A stretch of 41,329 bases of DNA from Bacteroidota bacterium. GTDB lineage: Bacteria > Bacteroidota > Bacteroidia > Chitinophagales > Chitinophagaceae. The stretch spans positions 1 through 41,329 of the forward strand of contig SYIK01000019.1 in assembly GCA_005798905.1 (NCBI GenBank), read 5' to 3'. The notes below the pieces were generated by a model. The model did not search any database, had not been told where the DNA came from, and worked only from the letters and a program-made list of their open reading frames with translations. The first letter of the stretch is position 1; each line of letters begins with the position of its first letter. Positions 8,699 to 17,241 of this stretch are shown here, in pieces. The position numbers were made by a program, and so were the translations under genes.

Positions 8699-8729
8699 CA
8701 AAGATAGGGGCTGAAGGTTTGCATCTCAA
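8699..8729 (-). promoter_or_regulatory. Promoter of metalloprotease gene
   Basis: On the minus strand, a TTG (8727-8729), exactly 20 bases, then TATCTTTG (8699-8706), a perfect match to the Bacteroidota -33/-7 pattern. The ATG is 17 bases further, giving a leader of about 10 bases. Confidence 0.75.
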
Positions 8730-8841
8730 TGAAATACATCAACGGCAGAAATACGGATATAAATGATTTTTTAGTACTTCAACCTATTTCTAAAAAAGAA
8801 TATGGTTTTTTTGCCATCGTAAACATGCTGTTTTTTGATAA

Positions 8842-10212
8842 TTATACTAAAAACTGCAAAAGCAATTGCGGATATACGCCCAATACAATAATGATAATTG
8901 CAAGTGCTGATAAAAGCCATTTAAACGAAGTAGAAACGATGATTGTATTGGAATCGCTTTCTTTAAAAAACATTACTTGTATAATTCTAAAATAATAATA
9001 AACACTTACCGCAGCCATCAATACTGCAAAAATAATCAGCCATAAAAAATTGCCGCTGTGCATTACTGCTTTCAACATATAAAATTTTGAGAGAAACCCC
9101 GCCGTAAGTGGAATGCCCGCCAAAGAAAGTAAAAATACCGTCAATGCTACTGCCAACACGGGCTGGTGTTTTGCGAAGCCATTAAATTCTTCCAAACTAC
9201 TGTCTTTCATTTTTACCAATACGGAAAAAATTCCCATGGTGGAAATGCTGTATGCAACTATGTAAAGCAATATTCCTTCTACCGAAAATGTGTTGAAAGC
9301 CAATAAAGCCATCAACATAAAACCCGATTGAGCAATGCTTGAATAAGCCAACATCCGTTTTACGCTTTGCTGAAATACCGCCGTAATATTTCCTACAAAT
9401 AAGGTAAGTGCAATAATAACTGCAACGATTAATTGCCAACGATCTTGAAGTGGAGTAAATGCCAATGAAAACAAACGAATGAATGCAATAAAAGCCGCTG
9501 CTTTTACAATGGTTGCCATAAAAGAAGTGAAAACGGTTGGCGCACCATCGTACACATCGGGAGCCCAAAAATGAAAGGGCGCTGCCGATACTTTAAACGA
9601 CATTGAAAATAATAACAACAAAATTCCAATCAACAACATAGGCGAAGTAGTTGCAGCAATTACAACTGAATTTTCAACAGAAAAACTACCGGTGCTTCCA
9701 TAAAAAAGTGCAATACCCATGAGCATTATGCCCGTAGAAAAAGCCCCCAACAAAAAATATTTCAACGAGGCTTCGTTGCTTTTAAGATTTTTTTTGTCGC
9801 TACCTGTTAAAATATAAAGTGGAATAGAAATTATTTCGATACCCAAAAATAAAATGAGCAACGAAGTGAAAGATGCGACTAAAATTATTCCACAAAGAAT
9901 AAAAAAGATTAATGCAAAGTATTCGGAATAATTTACGCCAATCCGCTCCATTTCTTTTGCAGAAAGTAAAAAGAAAATAAACGTGCAAAAAATAGAAATG
10001 GAAATAAAGAAATAGGCAAATTGATCGAAATGCATCATCCCTTTTATGTTGATGCTAAAAAAATGAACTCCGCTGCTGTCCAACACATTTGCAATAAATG
10101 TAAAAAGCAATCCAACAATTGCTAACATACGAATTGCCGAATTTCGTTTCAATACAATGCTGCTAAACATCATCATCACTCCTAAAACAGCTGTTACTAT
10201 TAATGCGTTCAT
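8842..10212 (-). CDS. nuoN: NADH-quinone oxidoreductase subunit N
   Basis: Antiporter-like membrane subunit of respiratory complex I, nearest the membrane-arm core. The 456 residues are almost wholly hydrophobic, with about 13-14 helices. The central FWAPDVYDGAPTVFTSFMA followed by a Lys-containing helix (about 214-245) is the proton-translocation module typical of NuoN. Length is close to E. coli NuoN (485). It is the last gene of the operon, 30 bp after nuoM; that gap contains a tandem 17-bp duplication. No strong terminator follows, only a 4-bp hairpin near 8802-8817. Confidence 0.97.
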   Translation of the reverse strand: MNALIVTAVLGVMMMFSSIVLKRNSAIRMLAIVGLLFTFIANVLDSSGVHFFSINIKGMMHFDQFAYFFISISIFCTFIFFLLSAKEMERIGVNYSEYFALIFFILCGIILVASFTSLLILFLGIEIISIPLYILTGSDKKNLKSNEASLKYFLLGAFSTGIMLMGIALFYGSTGSFSVENSVVIAATTSPMLLIGILLLLFSMSFKVSAAPFHFWAPDVYDGAPTVFTSFMATIVKAAAFIAFIRLFSLAFTPLQDRWQLIVAVIIALTLFVGNITAVFQQSVKRMLAYSSIAQSGFMLMALLAFNTFSVEGILLYIVAYSISTMGIFSVLVKMKDSSLEEFNGFAKHQPVLAVALTVFLLSLAGIPLTAGFLSKFYMLKAVMHSGNFLWLIIFAVLMAAVSVYYYFRIIQVMFFKESDSNTIIVSTSFKWLLSALAIIIIVLGVYPQLLLQFLV

Positions 10213-10244
10213 TTTTTTAGTTGATTTATTTTTTTAGTTGATTT
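10211..10244. repeat. Perfect 17-bp tandem duplication between nuoM and nuoN
   Basis: The unit ATTTTTTTAGTTGATTT occurs twice back to back (10211-10227 and 10228-10244). It covers the nuoM stop codon, the whole spacer and the first two bases of the nuoN ATG. Confidence 0.9.
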
Positions 10245-11721
10245 ATTTTTTCAATAAATGCAAAATGTTTGCTTCGTTTAAAATTTGTGTTGCAGTTGTT
10301 TGGGTTAAATCTAAAATGGGTTGCGGAAAAAGTCCAACTGCTAAAATTAGCAATGCAATTATGCTCAACGCAAATTTTTCATTAAAACCAATATCAGTTG
10401 CATTAGCTGTAATGGCGGATGTATTTCCATAAATAATTTTTTGCACCATTCGCAACATGTAAACTGCACTTAAAATAATACAAACACCCGCAGCTGCCGT
10501 GATTACAATTTGATACGTAAATATTTTTGAAGTAAAAATTCCTGAAAACATCAAAAACTCTCCAACAAATCCATTGGTTAGTGGCAACGAAATATTAGCT
10601 AATGCAATTACCACAAATAATATTGACATCACCGGAGCTTTTTGCGCCAAGCCTCCCAATTCCGAAAACTTTGTAGTGCCGTATTTTCTTTCAATCCATT
10701 CTACAATAATCCACAAACCAATAATATTAATACCGTGACTAAATAGTTGAATCATCACCCCTTGCATGGCTAATTGTGTTTCAGCAAAAATGGCAATTAC
10801 CATTAATCCAATATGTGCAATGGAAGAATAGGCAATCAATCTTTTCATATCGTTTTGCCGCATAGCCAACAACGAAGCATAAAGCATTCCGATAACTGCA
10901 AGCACCGCAACAGTTGTTTCTCCATAAGCAAATGATGCGGAAGGAAGTGTTGGCAATAACCAACGAATCACGCCAAACAATCCCATTTTTACCATAATTC
11001 CACTCAACACCATTGTAGTTGAAGTGGGCGATTGTTCGTATAAATCGGGTTGCCAAGTATGGAATGGAAAGAGCGGCATTTTAATTGCAAACGCAATAAA
11101 CATTAATACAAAAAGCCAATTTTGAATATCATTTTTTATTTCAAGTTGATAAAAAGAATTTATAGAAAACGAATGATCAACTGTTTGTGTTTGTAAATAA
11201 ATCAATGCAACCAGCATTAAAACCGAACCGGCAAATGTGTAAATAAAAAATTTAAAAGTTGCCGCAATTCTTTTTTCGCCGCCCCACATTGAACAAAGAA
11301 AATAAACCGGAATCAATGCCAACTCCCAGAAAAAATAAAAAACCAATGCGTCCATTGCAAGAAATACACCCATCAATCCGGCTTGTGCAAGCAACATCAA
11401 TGCAAAAAAATTGTGTGCATTTTTATACGTTCGTTGCCAAGTGGAAATAAAAATTAATGGAAAAGAAATTGCGGTCAACAAACAAAGCAATTGTCCCATT
11501 CCATCCAATCGAATGTCGAATTTAGTTCCCAACCCCGGCAACCAATCGGCGCTGAATTGTAATAATTCTGTTTTGTTAAATAAGGTTAATCCTAAAATGG
11601 AAATTACCATTGTTGCCAATGAAGAAAGCAATGCAAGTTTTTTTGCAGCATTTTCTTTGCGCAAAAAAAATGTTGCAACACCCGTAATTAATGGAAGTAA
11701 TACCAACAATAAAGCAATCAT
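10243..11721 (-). CDS. nuoM: NADH-quinone oxidoreductase subunit M
   Basis: Antiporter-like proton-pumping subunit of complex I, 492 residues (E. coli 509). It has about 14 membrane helices, with the family segment FHTWQPDLYEQSPTSTTMVL followed by SGIMVKMGLFG (about 217-245) containing the conserved pumping Lys, and FWELALIPVYFLCSMWGG holding the conserved helix-5 Glu. A later segment, YSSIAHIGLMV followed by a His-bearing helix (LFSHGINIIGLW), is typical of NuoM. It lies 12 bp after nuoL. Confidence 0.97.
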   Translation of the reverse strand: MIALLLVLLPLITGVATFFLRKENAAKKLALLSSLATMVISILGLTLFNKTELLQFSADWLPGLGTKFDIRLDGMGQLLCLLTAISFPLIFISTWQRTYKNAHNFFALMLLAQAGLMGVFLAMDALVFYFFWELALIPVYFLCSMWGGEKRIAATFKFFIYTFAGSVLMLVALIYLQTQTVDHSFSINSFYQLEIKNDIQNWLFVLMFIAFAIKMPLFPFHTWQPDLYEQSPTSTTMVLSGIMVKMGLFGVIRWLLPTLPSASFAYGETTVAVLAVIGMLYASLLAMRQNDMKRLIAYSSIAHIGLMVIAIFAETQLAMQGVMIQLFSHGINIIGLWIIVEWIERKYGTTKFSELGGLAQKAPVMSILFVVIALANISLPLTNGFVGEFLMFSGIFTSKIFTYQIVITAAAGVCIILSAVYMLRMVQKIIYGNTSAITANATDIGFNEKFALSIIALLILAVGLFPQPILDLTQTTATQILNEANILHLLKK

Positions 11722-11733
11722 ACTTTTACTAAA

Positions 11734-13617
11734 TTATTTTTTAAAAATAAATTGAAAAGAAAAAACCAAAACCATACACAACACCATTACCAAAATATAA
11801 TTTCCAACTTGCCCGCTTTGCAGCAATCGCAATTGACGGCTTCCGTAATGCACAAGCCTGCCGACACCATTTACAACTGCATCAATTCCTGATTTTTCAA
11901 TTATGTCATTGCAAATTTTTGCCAGTTTATTAATTGAGTTGACAATTGTTTTATTGTACAATTCATCAACATACCATTTGTTTTCGAAAAATTTTCCGAT
12001 GCCAACTGTTTCGGTTGTTTTATATTTTTTAAATAATACCCAAGCAACTACAATTACGCCAATTATTAATATGGTTGAAAGTCCCATTAATAAATATTCG
12101 GTTGAATGAGAAAGTTGGTGTTCGTTATTTACAAAGATTATTGGCGATAAAAATTCAGATAATTTATCTCCGCCGTTCAAAAGCACATCGGGGATTCCAA
12201 TTACACCGGCAACCAAAGAGAGAATTGCTAAAATAATTAAGGGCAATGTCATTACAGCCGGGCTTTCGTGCAAATGCTGTTGCTGTTCTTTTGTTCCGCG
12301 AAATGATCCCGAAAAAGTTATAAATAATAATCGAAACATATAAAATGCAGTCAATAGCGCACCCAATAAAACCATAAAATATAATGCAGGACTTTTTGCA
12401 AATGCACTTACCAAAATTGCATCTTTGGAAAAGAAGCCGCTAAATGGTGGAATACCTGCAATTGCCAAACAACCAATAAAAAATGTCCAATAAGTTATTT
12501 TTAATTTTTTACTCAATCCTCCCATTTTACGAATATCCTGTTCGCCACCCATTGCGTGAATAACACTTCCACTGCCAAGAAATAATAATGCTTTAAAAAA
12601 TGCATGTGTGATTACATGAAATACCGCAGCGGTGTAAGCTCCCAATCCCAATGCAAAAAACATAAAACCTAATTGACTAACTGTTGAGTAAGCCAATATT
12701 TTTTTAATATCATTTTGTTTTAATGCAATTGTTGCAGCTAAAATTGCCGTTGCCAATCCAATACAAACAATAATGGTTTGTGTAATTGGCGCCAACGAAT
12801 ACAACACATTACATCTTGCAACTAAATAAACTCCTGCTGTTACCATCGTTGCAGCATGTATCAATGCTGAAACCGGTGTTGGGCCTGCCATTGCATCGGG
12901 CAACCAAGTATATAAAGGAATTTGTGCACTCTTACCCGTTGCACCAACAAACAGTAATAATGTTATTGCAGTAATATCTAAAGTAGAAAGTTTTGCAAGA
13001 GATTCGTTTGAAAATATTATCGAAAAAGATGTAGTATCCAATTTTGCGATTAACCAAAAAATAGCAATTAAAAATCCAAGATCACCAATACGATTCATCA
13101 CAAACGCTTTTCGCGCTGCATAATTATATTCTGTATTTTTAAACCAATAACCAATTAGTAAATAAGAACACAACCCAACGCCTTCCCACCCAATAAACAT
13201 GATTACAAAATTGGCACCCAAAACCAAGAGCAACATAAAGAAAATGAAAAGATTGAGATAGGAAAAATATCTTCCAAAGTGGGCACTGCTTTCTTCTTTC
13301 ATATACGAAGCGGAATACACATGAATGAGAAAACCAACTCCCGTAATGATTAATAAAAATATAGAAGACAGTTGATCGATTTGTAATGCAAATGGAATTT
13401 GGAATGAACCAACTTTTATAAAATTATAATATTCAAAAATTGCGCCTCCGCTTTCTAAAATAGTTGAAAACACAACCAAGCTGAAAAGAAAAGAAATAAG
13501 TATTTGCCCACAAGCATTGAAAGCAATTATTTTTTTGGAAAGTACATTTCTAAATAAACCATTTATCAGAAATCCGACAAAAGGTGCTACTAATATTACC
13601 AATAAAAATTCTTTCAT
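11734..13617 (-). CDS. nuoL: NADH-quinone oxidoreductase subunit L
   Basis: Distal antiporter-like subunit with the long lateral helix, 627 residues (E. coli 613). YTWLPDAMAGPTPVSALIHA followed by TMVTAGVYLV, with His254, is the diagnostic NuoL/ND5 signature, and GWEGVGLCSYLLIGYW contains the conserved helix-5 Glu. The C-terminal 120 residues fit the lateral helix HL plus its anchor helix. It starts 1 bp after the nuoK stop, suggesting translational coupling. Confidence 0.98.
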   Translation of the reverse strand: MKEFLLVILVAPFVGFLINGLFRNVLSKKIIAFNACGQILISFLFSLVVFSTILESGGAIFEYYNFIKVGSFQIPFALQIDQLSSIFLLIITGVGFLIHVYSASYMKEESSAHFGRYFSYLNLFIFFMLLLVLGANFVIMFIGWEGVGLCSYLLIGYWFKNTEYNYAARKAFVMNRIGDLGFLIAIFWLIAKLDTTSFSIIFSNESLAKLSTLDITAITLLLFVGATGKSAQIPLYTWLPDAMAGPTPVSALIHAATMVTAGVYLVARCNVLYSLAPITQTIIVCIGLATAILAATIALKQNDIKKILAYSTVSQLGFMFFALGLGAYTAAVFHVITHAFFKALLFLGSGSVIHAMGGEQDIRKMGGLSKKLKITYWTFFIGCLAIAGIPPFSGFFSKDAILVSAFAKSPALYFMVLLGALLTAFYMFRLLFITFSGSFRGTKEQQQHLHESPAVMTLPLIILAILSLVAGVIGIPDVLLNGGDKLSEFLSPIIFVNNEHQLSHSTEYLLMGLSTILIIGVIVVAWVLFKKYKTTETVGIGKFFENKWYVDELYNKTIVNSINKLAKICNDIIEKSGIDAVVNGVGRLVHYGSRQLRLLQSGQVGNYILVMVLCMVLVFSFQFIFKK

Positions 13618-13618
13618 A

Positions 13619-13948
13619 TCAATGCTTCAATCGGTTCAAAAAATTAATATCTACTGAATGTGTATTTCGAAACAACATTACAATTATTGCCAGTCCCACA
13701 CTTACTTCCGCCGCAGCAACTACCATAATAAAAAAAACAAACAATTGCCCGTCGCTTCCCGCAGAAGCATTTATTGCCGCATTTTTTAAATGATGCATTT
13801 TAGAAAAGGCAACCATCAATAAATTCACTGCGTTCAGCATTAATTCAATACACATAAATACAATAATTGCATTGCGGCGCACCAATACACCTACAATTCC
13901 AATGCAGAAAAGTACAATTGCCAAAACGATGTAATAATAAATCGGCAT
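13619..13948 (-). CDS. nuoK: NADH-quinone oxidoreductase subunit K
   Basis: Small three-helix membrane subunit (109 residues, E. coli 100). The two membrane glutamates needed for proton transfer are present: Glu35 in [13 protein letters not shown] and Glu81 in [13 protein letters not shown]. It lies 29 bp after nuoJ and is nearly joined to nuoL. Confidence 0.97.
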   Translation of the reverse strand: MPIYYYIVLAIVLFCIGIVGVLVRRNAIIVFMCIELMLNAVNLLMVAFSKMHHLKNAAINASAGSDGQLFVFFIMVVAAAEVSVGLAIIVMLFRNTHSVDINFLNRLKH

Positions 13949-13977
13949 AGTTTATATTTTACAATTCAAATTCGTTT

Positions 13978-14475
13978 TTATTTTTTTCCAATTACAACAG
14001 CTCCAACCATTGCACTTAAAAATAAGATGCTGCTTATTTCAAATGGTACAAGGTATTCGCTGAATAATATTTTTCCTAAGTTTTCAACCAACCCAATATT
14101 TCCACCAATCGTTTGTGTAAGTGCAGTGGTTTGGTCAGCTTTCGATAAAGCTGCAATCAATACTAAAAGCAAACAACAACCAGTTGCAACACCAACAAGT
14201 TTTATCCAAAGACTTCGTTGCGGATCTACAATTTTTTTTAAATCAATCAACATTAAAACATAAAGAAACAAAACCATAATTGCACCGGCATAAACGATGA
14301 TGTTTACAATGGCAAGAAATTGTGCGTTTAATAAAAGATAATGTCCCGAAATAGCGAAAAAAACTAAAATCAACCACAACACACTGTGTACGGGGTTTTT
14401 ACTTACCACAATCATAATTGCACTTAGAAGTGCTAATGAAGAAAGTATCCAAAACAAAATTGCAGTAACGCCCAT
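13978..14475 (-). CDS. nuoJ: NADH-quinone oxidoreductase subunit J
   Basis: Five-helix membrane subunit of complex I (165 residues, E. coli 184). AIVNIIVYAGAIMVLFLYVLML is the conserved third helix carrying the pi-bulge region linked to quinone-coupled conformational change; SVLWLILVFFAISGHYLLLNAQFLA precedes it. It sits 15 bp after nuoI. Confidence 0.96.
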   Translation of the reverse strand: MGVTAILFWILSSLALLSAIMIVVSKNPVHSVLWLILVFFAISGHYLLLNAQFLAIVNIIVYAGAIMVLFLYVLMLIDLKKIVDPQRSLWIKLVGVATGCCLLLVLIAALSKADQTTALTQTIGGNIGLVENLGKILFSEYLVPFEISSILFLSAMVGAVVIGKK

Positions 14476-14490
14476 AATTCAGTTTCTATT

Positions 14491-15039
14491 TTAGTTTGTT
14501 ATTTTTTTTCTTTCACCCAATGCTTTTGCATATGCATCCGGATTTTCTTTTGGATGAGGAATTAACAAATCATCCTTTTTATAAATAAATCCTTTGCGCG
14601 AATAATTGGAAGGTGCAAAAGTTTGCGATAAATAAATAGCATTTTTCGGACAAGCTTCTTCGCACAATCCACAAAAAATACAACGCAGCATGTTGATCTC
14701 AAAACGAGCAGCAAATTTTTCTTCGCGATACAAATGTGTTTCATTGGATGAGCGTTCGGCTGCTTCCATTGTAATTGCTTCTGCTGGGCACGCAACCGCA
14801 CATAAGCCACAAGCAGTGCAGCGTTCTTTTCCTTCTTCGTCTCTATTCAATACTTGCAATCCGCGAAATACCGGACTGAATGTTCTTTTTTGTTCGGGAT
14901 AATTTATTGTTGCTTTCCTTTTAAAAATATGCCTAAAAGTAATTGCCATTCCTTTTAAAATATTCCACAAGTATAGTTTTTCAACAAACGTCATCGGCTT
15001 GCGGTTAACTAATTTCAATCTGTTCGTCAATGCTTGCAT
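14491..15039 (-). CDS. nuoI: NADH-quinone oxidoreductase subunit I
   Basis: Ferredoxin-like subunit holding clusters N6a and N6b in the connecting module of complex I, 182 residues (E. coli 180). Two CxxCxxCxxxCP motifs are complete: Cys74/77/80/84 (CTACGLCAVACP) and Cys120/123/126/130 (CIFCGLCEEACP). The N-terminal amphipathic stretch (KLYLWNILKGMAITFRHIF) matches the membrane-contacting helix. It lies 26 bp after nuoH. Confidence 0.98.
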   Translation of the reverse strand: MQALTNRLKLVNRKPMTFVEKLYLWNILKGMAITFRHIFKRKATINYPEQKRTFSPVFRGLQVLNRDEEGKERCTACGLCAVACPAEAITMEAAERSSNETHLYREEKFAARFEINMLRCIFCGLCEEACPKNAIYLSQTFAPSNYSRKGFIYKKDDLLIPHPKENPDAYAKALGERKKITN

Positions 15040-15065
15040 ACTATTCTTATAAAAACAATTATAAT

Positions 15066-16118
15066 CTATTTACTAAAAAACAACATTACGGCAGCCGTAA
15101 TAACCATATTTATTAATGCCAGTGGAATTAATTTTTTCCAACCAACATTCATCAACTGGTCATAACGAAATCGTGGAATCGTCCAACGAATCCACATAAA
15201 AAGAAATACAAAAAACAATGCTTTGGTCATCAACATTCCACAACCCAACAATGCAACCCACCAATGATTTCCCCAAGCTGCTTCATTTACAAATGGAATG
15301 TCGTAACCACCAAAAAACAATGTTGCCATCACCACTCCACTTATAAACATATTGATGTATTCTGCAAACAAATAAAATCCCAATTTCATGGATGAATATT
15401 CTTGATGATAACCAAAGTTCAATTCGTTTTCTGCTTCGGGCAAATCGAATGGCGTTCTATTACATTCGGCTAATGCACAAATAAAAAAGATTAAAAAACC
15501 AAGTGGTTGATAAATAATATTCCAATTAAAAAATCCTTCGCTTTGTTGTGCAACAATCACACTTAATCGAAGTGAACCCGTCATCATTAAAACAGCAATT
15601 AAAGAAAGTCCCATTGCTAATTCATAGCTGATCATTTGCGATGCGCCGCGAATTGCAGCCAACAATGAAAATTTATTGTTGGATGCCCAACCACCAATCA
15701 TGATGCCGTAAACACCCAAACTTATTACACCAAAAATGTATAAAATTCCAATATTGATATCTGCAATTTGTAAAGAAATATCTCTTCCAAATAAATGTAC
15801 ACTACTGCCCCAAGGAATCACCGCACTCGTCATTAACGCAGTTATCATTGCTAAAGCAGGAGCCATTACAAAAAGAAATTTTGCGGAAACGTTCGGAATA
15901 ATTTCTTCTTTCATAAACAATTTTACACCATCAGCCAACGGTTGAAAAAGTCCGAAAGGTCCTGCTCTATTTGGTCCACGCCTATCTTGCATCACGGCTG
16001 CCACTTTGCGTTCGGCCCAAGTAGCATACATTGCAATTACTAATGAAATGCTGACAACAGCAAGTATTAAAATTGCTTTCTCTAAAAAAATCCAATAATC
16101 AATGGCTGTAAAAAACAT
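15066..16118 (-). CDS. nuoH: NADH-quinone oxidoreductase subunit H
   Basis: Membrane subunit that forms the quinone-binding chamber with NuoB and NuoD, 350 residues (E. coli 325). Conserved loops are intact: WAERKVAAVMQDRRGPNRAG near residue 30-50, and NRTPFDLPEAENELNFGYHQ (about 215-234) followed by EYSSMKLGFYLFAEY with its acidic cluster. About eight helices. It lies 19 bp after nuoG. Confidence 0.98.
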   Translation of the reverse strand: MFFTAIDYWIFLEKAILILAVVSISLVIAMYATWAERKVAAVMQDRRGPNRAGPFGLFQPLADGVKLFMKEEIIPNVSAKFLFVMAPALAMITALMTSAVIPWGSSVHLFGRDISLQIADINIGILYIFGVISLGVYGIMIGGWASNNKFSLLAAIRGASQMISYELAMGLSLIAVLMMTGSLRLSVIVAQQSEGFFNWNIIYQPLGFLIFFICALAECNRTPFDLPEAENELNFGYHQEYSSMKLGFYLFAEYINMFISGVVMATLFFGGYDIPFVNEAAWGNHWWVALLGCGMLMTKALFFVFLFMWIRWTIPRFRYDQLMNVGWKKLIPLALINMVITAAVMLFFSK

Positions 16119-16137
16119 GCTGTATAATTATTAATTT

Positions 16138-17238
16138 TTATTTGTTAAATGTTTTACTTGTTGATGGCCCTTTAATTTTACTAAGATCAATAATGGGATC
16201 ATTGACTTCACTTACATCGTGAATATCCATCATCAATTTCGGATCTCTCCCTCCCATTACATCTGGCAAAATTTCTTTTGGCATTACAAGCCAAGGATAT
16301 TTTCCTTGCGCAATTACTGAATGGCGTTTAATATTTGTTTCACCATCATATTCCCAATCACCGATATGTTTTTTATCAAAACGACATTCGTTGCAAATCC
16401 AACCCGTGTTTCCTTCAAAACTTTGCACTTCGTTCCATTCATCTTTTCTTGCAGTAACACGCAATACATCACGACCACGCCTCCACAAGGTTACTTTGCC
16501 ACAGCATTTTTCACAATCACGATGAGCATCCACCGGTTTTGTAAACCAAACTCTATTTTTAAATCTAAAAGTTTTATCTGTCAATGCACCAACCGGGCAA
16601 ACATCAATCATGTTTCCGGAAAAATCATTATCAATGGCTTTTGAAATGTAAGTGGAAATTTCGGAATGATCGCCACGGTCTAAAACTCCGTGCACTCGTT
16701 CATTCGTTAATTGATCTGCAACATAAGTACAGCGATAGCAAAGTATGCAACGATTCATGTGCAACTGAATGTTTGGGCCTACATCTTCTTTTTCAAATGT
16801 TCTTCTTTCAAATTCAAATCTTGTACTTGCTTTTCCGTGATTGAAACTTAAATCTTGTAAATCGCATTCTCCTGCCTGATCGCAAACAGGACAATCCAAT
16901 GGGTGATTAATTAATAAAAATTCCACCACTCCATTTCGAGCATCAATAACTTTTTCGCTTGTAATATTTTTTACAACCATTCCGTCCATTACGGGAGTAC
17001 GACAAGAGGCCACTAATTTAGGCATGGGTCTTGGATCGGCAGAAGATCCGGCTGCAATTTCCACTAAGCAAGTTCTACATTTTCCACCACTGCCATTCAA
17101 TTTACTATAATAACACATTGCCGGTGGTGCCACATCTCCGCCAATTTTACGCGCAGCTTGTAGTACCGTAGTTCCTTGTTCTACTTCTACAGAAATATTG
17201 TCGATCGTTACTTTTAATATTTGCTTTTGTTCTGCCAT
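16138..17238 (-). CDS. nuoG: NADH-quinone oxidoreductase subunit G, short form
   Basis: Electron-transfer subunit of the NADH module, only 366 residues (E. coli about 900). Visible in order: an N-terminal [2Fe-2S] domain (Cys42, 54, 57, 79), the His112/Cys116/119/125 cluster site, and a 4Fe-4S site with Cys164/167/170 and Cys214. A short region follows with Cys242/245/246 and Cys282/285, reminiscent of the Mo/W-bis-MGD-type 4Fe-4S domain. The large molybdopterin-like domain is absent, and the frame ends in an ordinary Lys-rich tail before a normal stop, 19 bp before nuoH. From memory, short NuoG is usual in Bacteroidota, so this looks like a lineage feature, not a break. Confidence 0.95.
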   Translation of the reverse strand: MAEQKQILKVTIDNISVEVEQGTTVLQAARKIGGDVAPPAMCYYSKLNGSGGKCRTCLVEIAAGSSADPRPMPKLVASCRTPVMDGMVVKNITSEKVIDARNGVVEFLLINHPLDCPVCDQAGECDLQDLSFNHGKASTRFEFERRTFEKEDVGPNIQLHMNRCILCYRCTYVADQLTNERVHGVLDRGDHSEISTYISKAIDNDFSGNMIDVCPVGALTDKTFRFKNRVWFTKPVDAHRDCEKCCGKVTLWRRGRDVLRVTARKDEWNEVQSFEGNTGWICNECRFDKKHIGDWEYDGETNIKRHSVIAQGKYPWLVMPKEILPDVMGGRDPKLMMDIHDVSEVNDPIIDLSKIKGPSTSKTFNK

Positions 17239-17241
17239 AAA

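Noticed and set aside
8729-8995. An 88-codon plus-strand open frame partly in the gap between nuoN and the metalloprotease gene
   Set aside because: Most of it is antisense to nuoN, its composition is that of a shadow frame, and it has no recognisable domain or promoter.
16138-17238. nuoG as a frameshifted pseudogene
   Set aside because: It ends in a normal stop 19 bp before nuoH, with no leftover molybdopterin-domain sequence in other frames, and all expected cluster ligands in its domains are intact.
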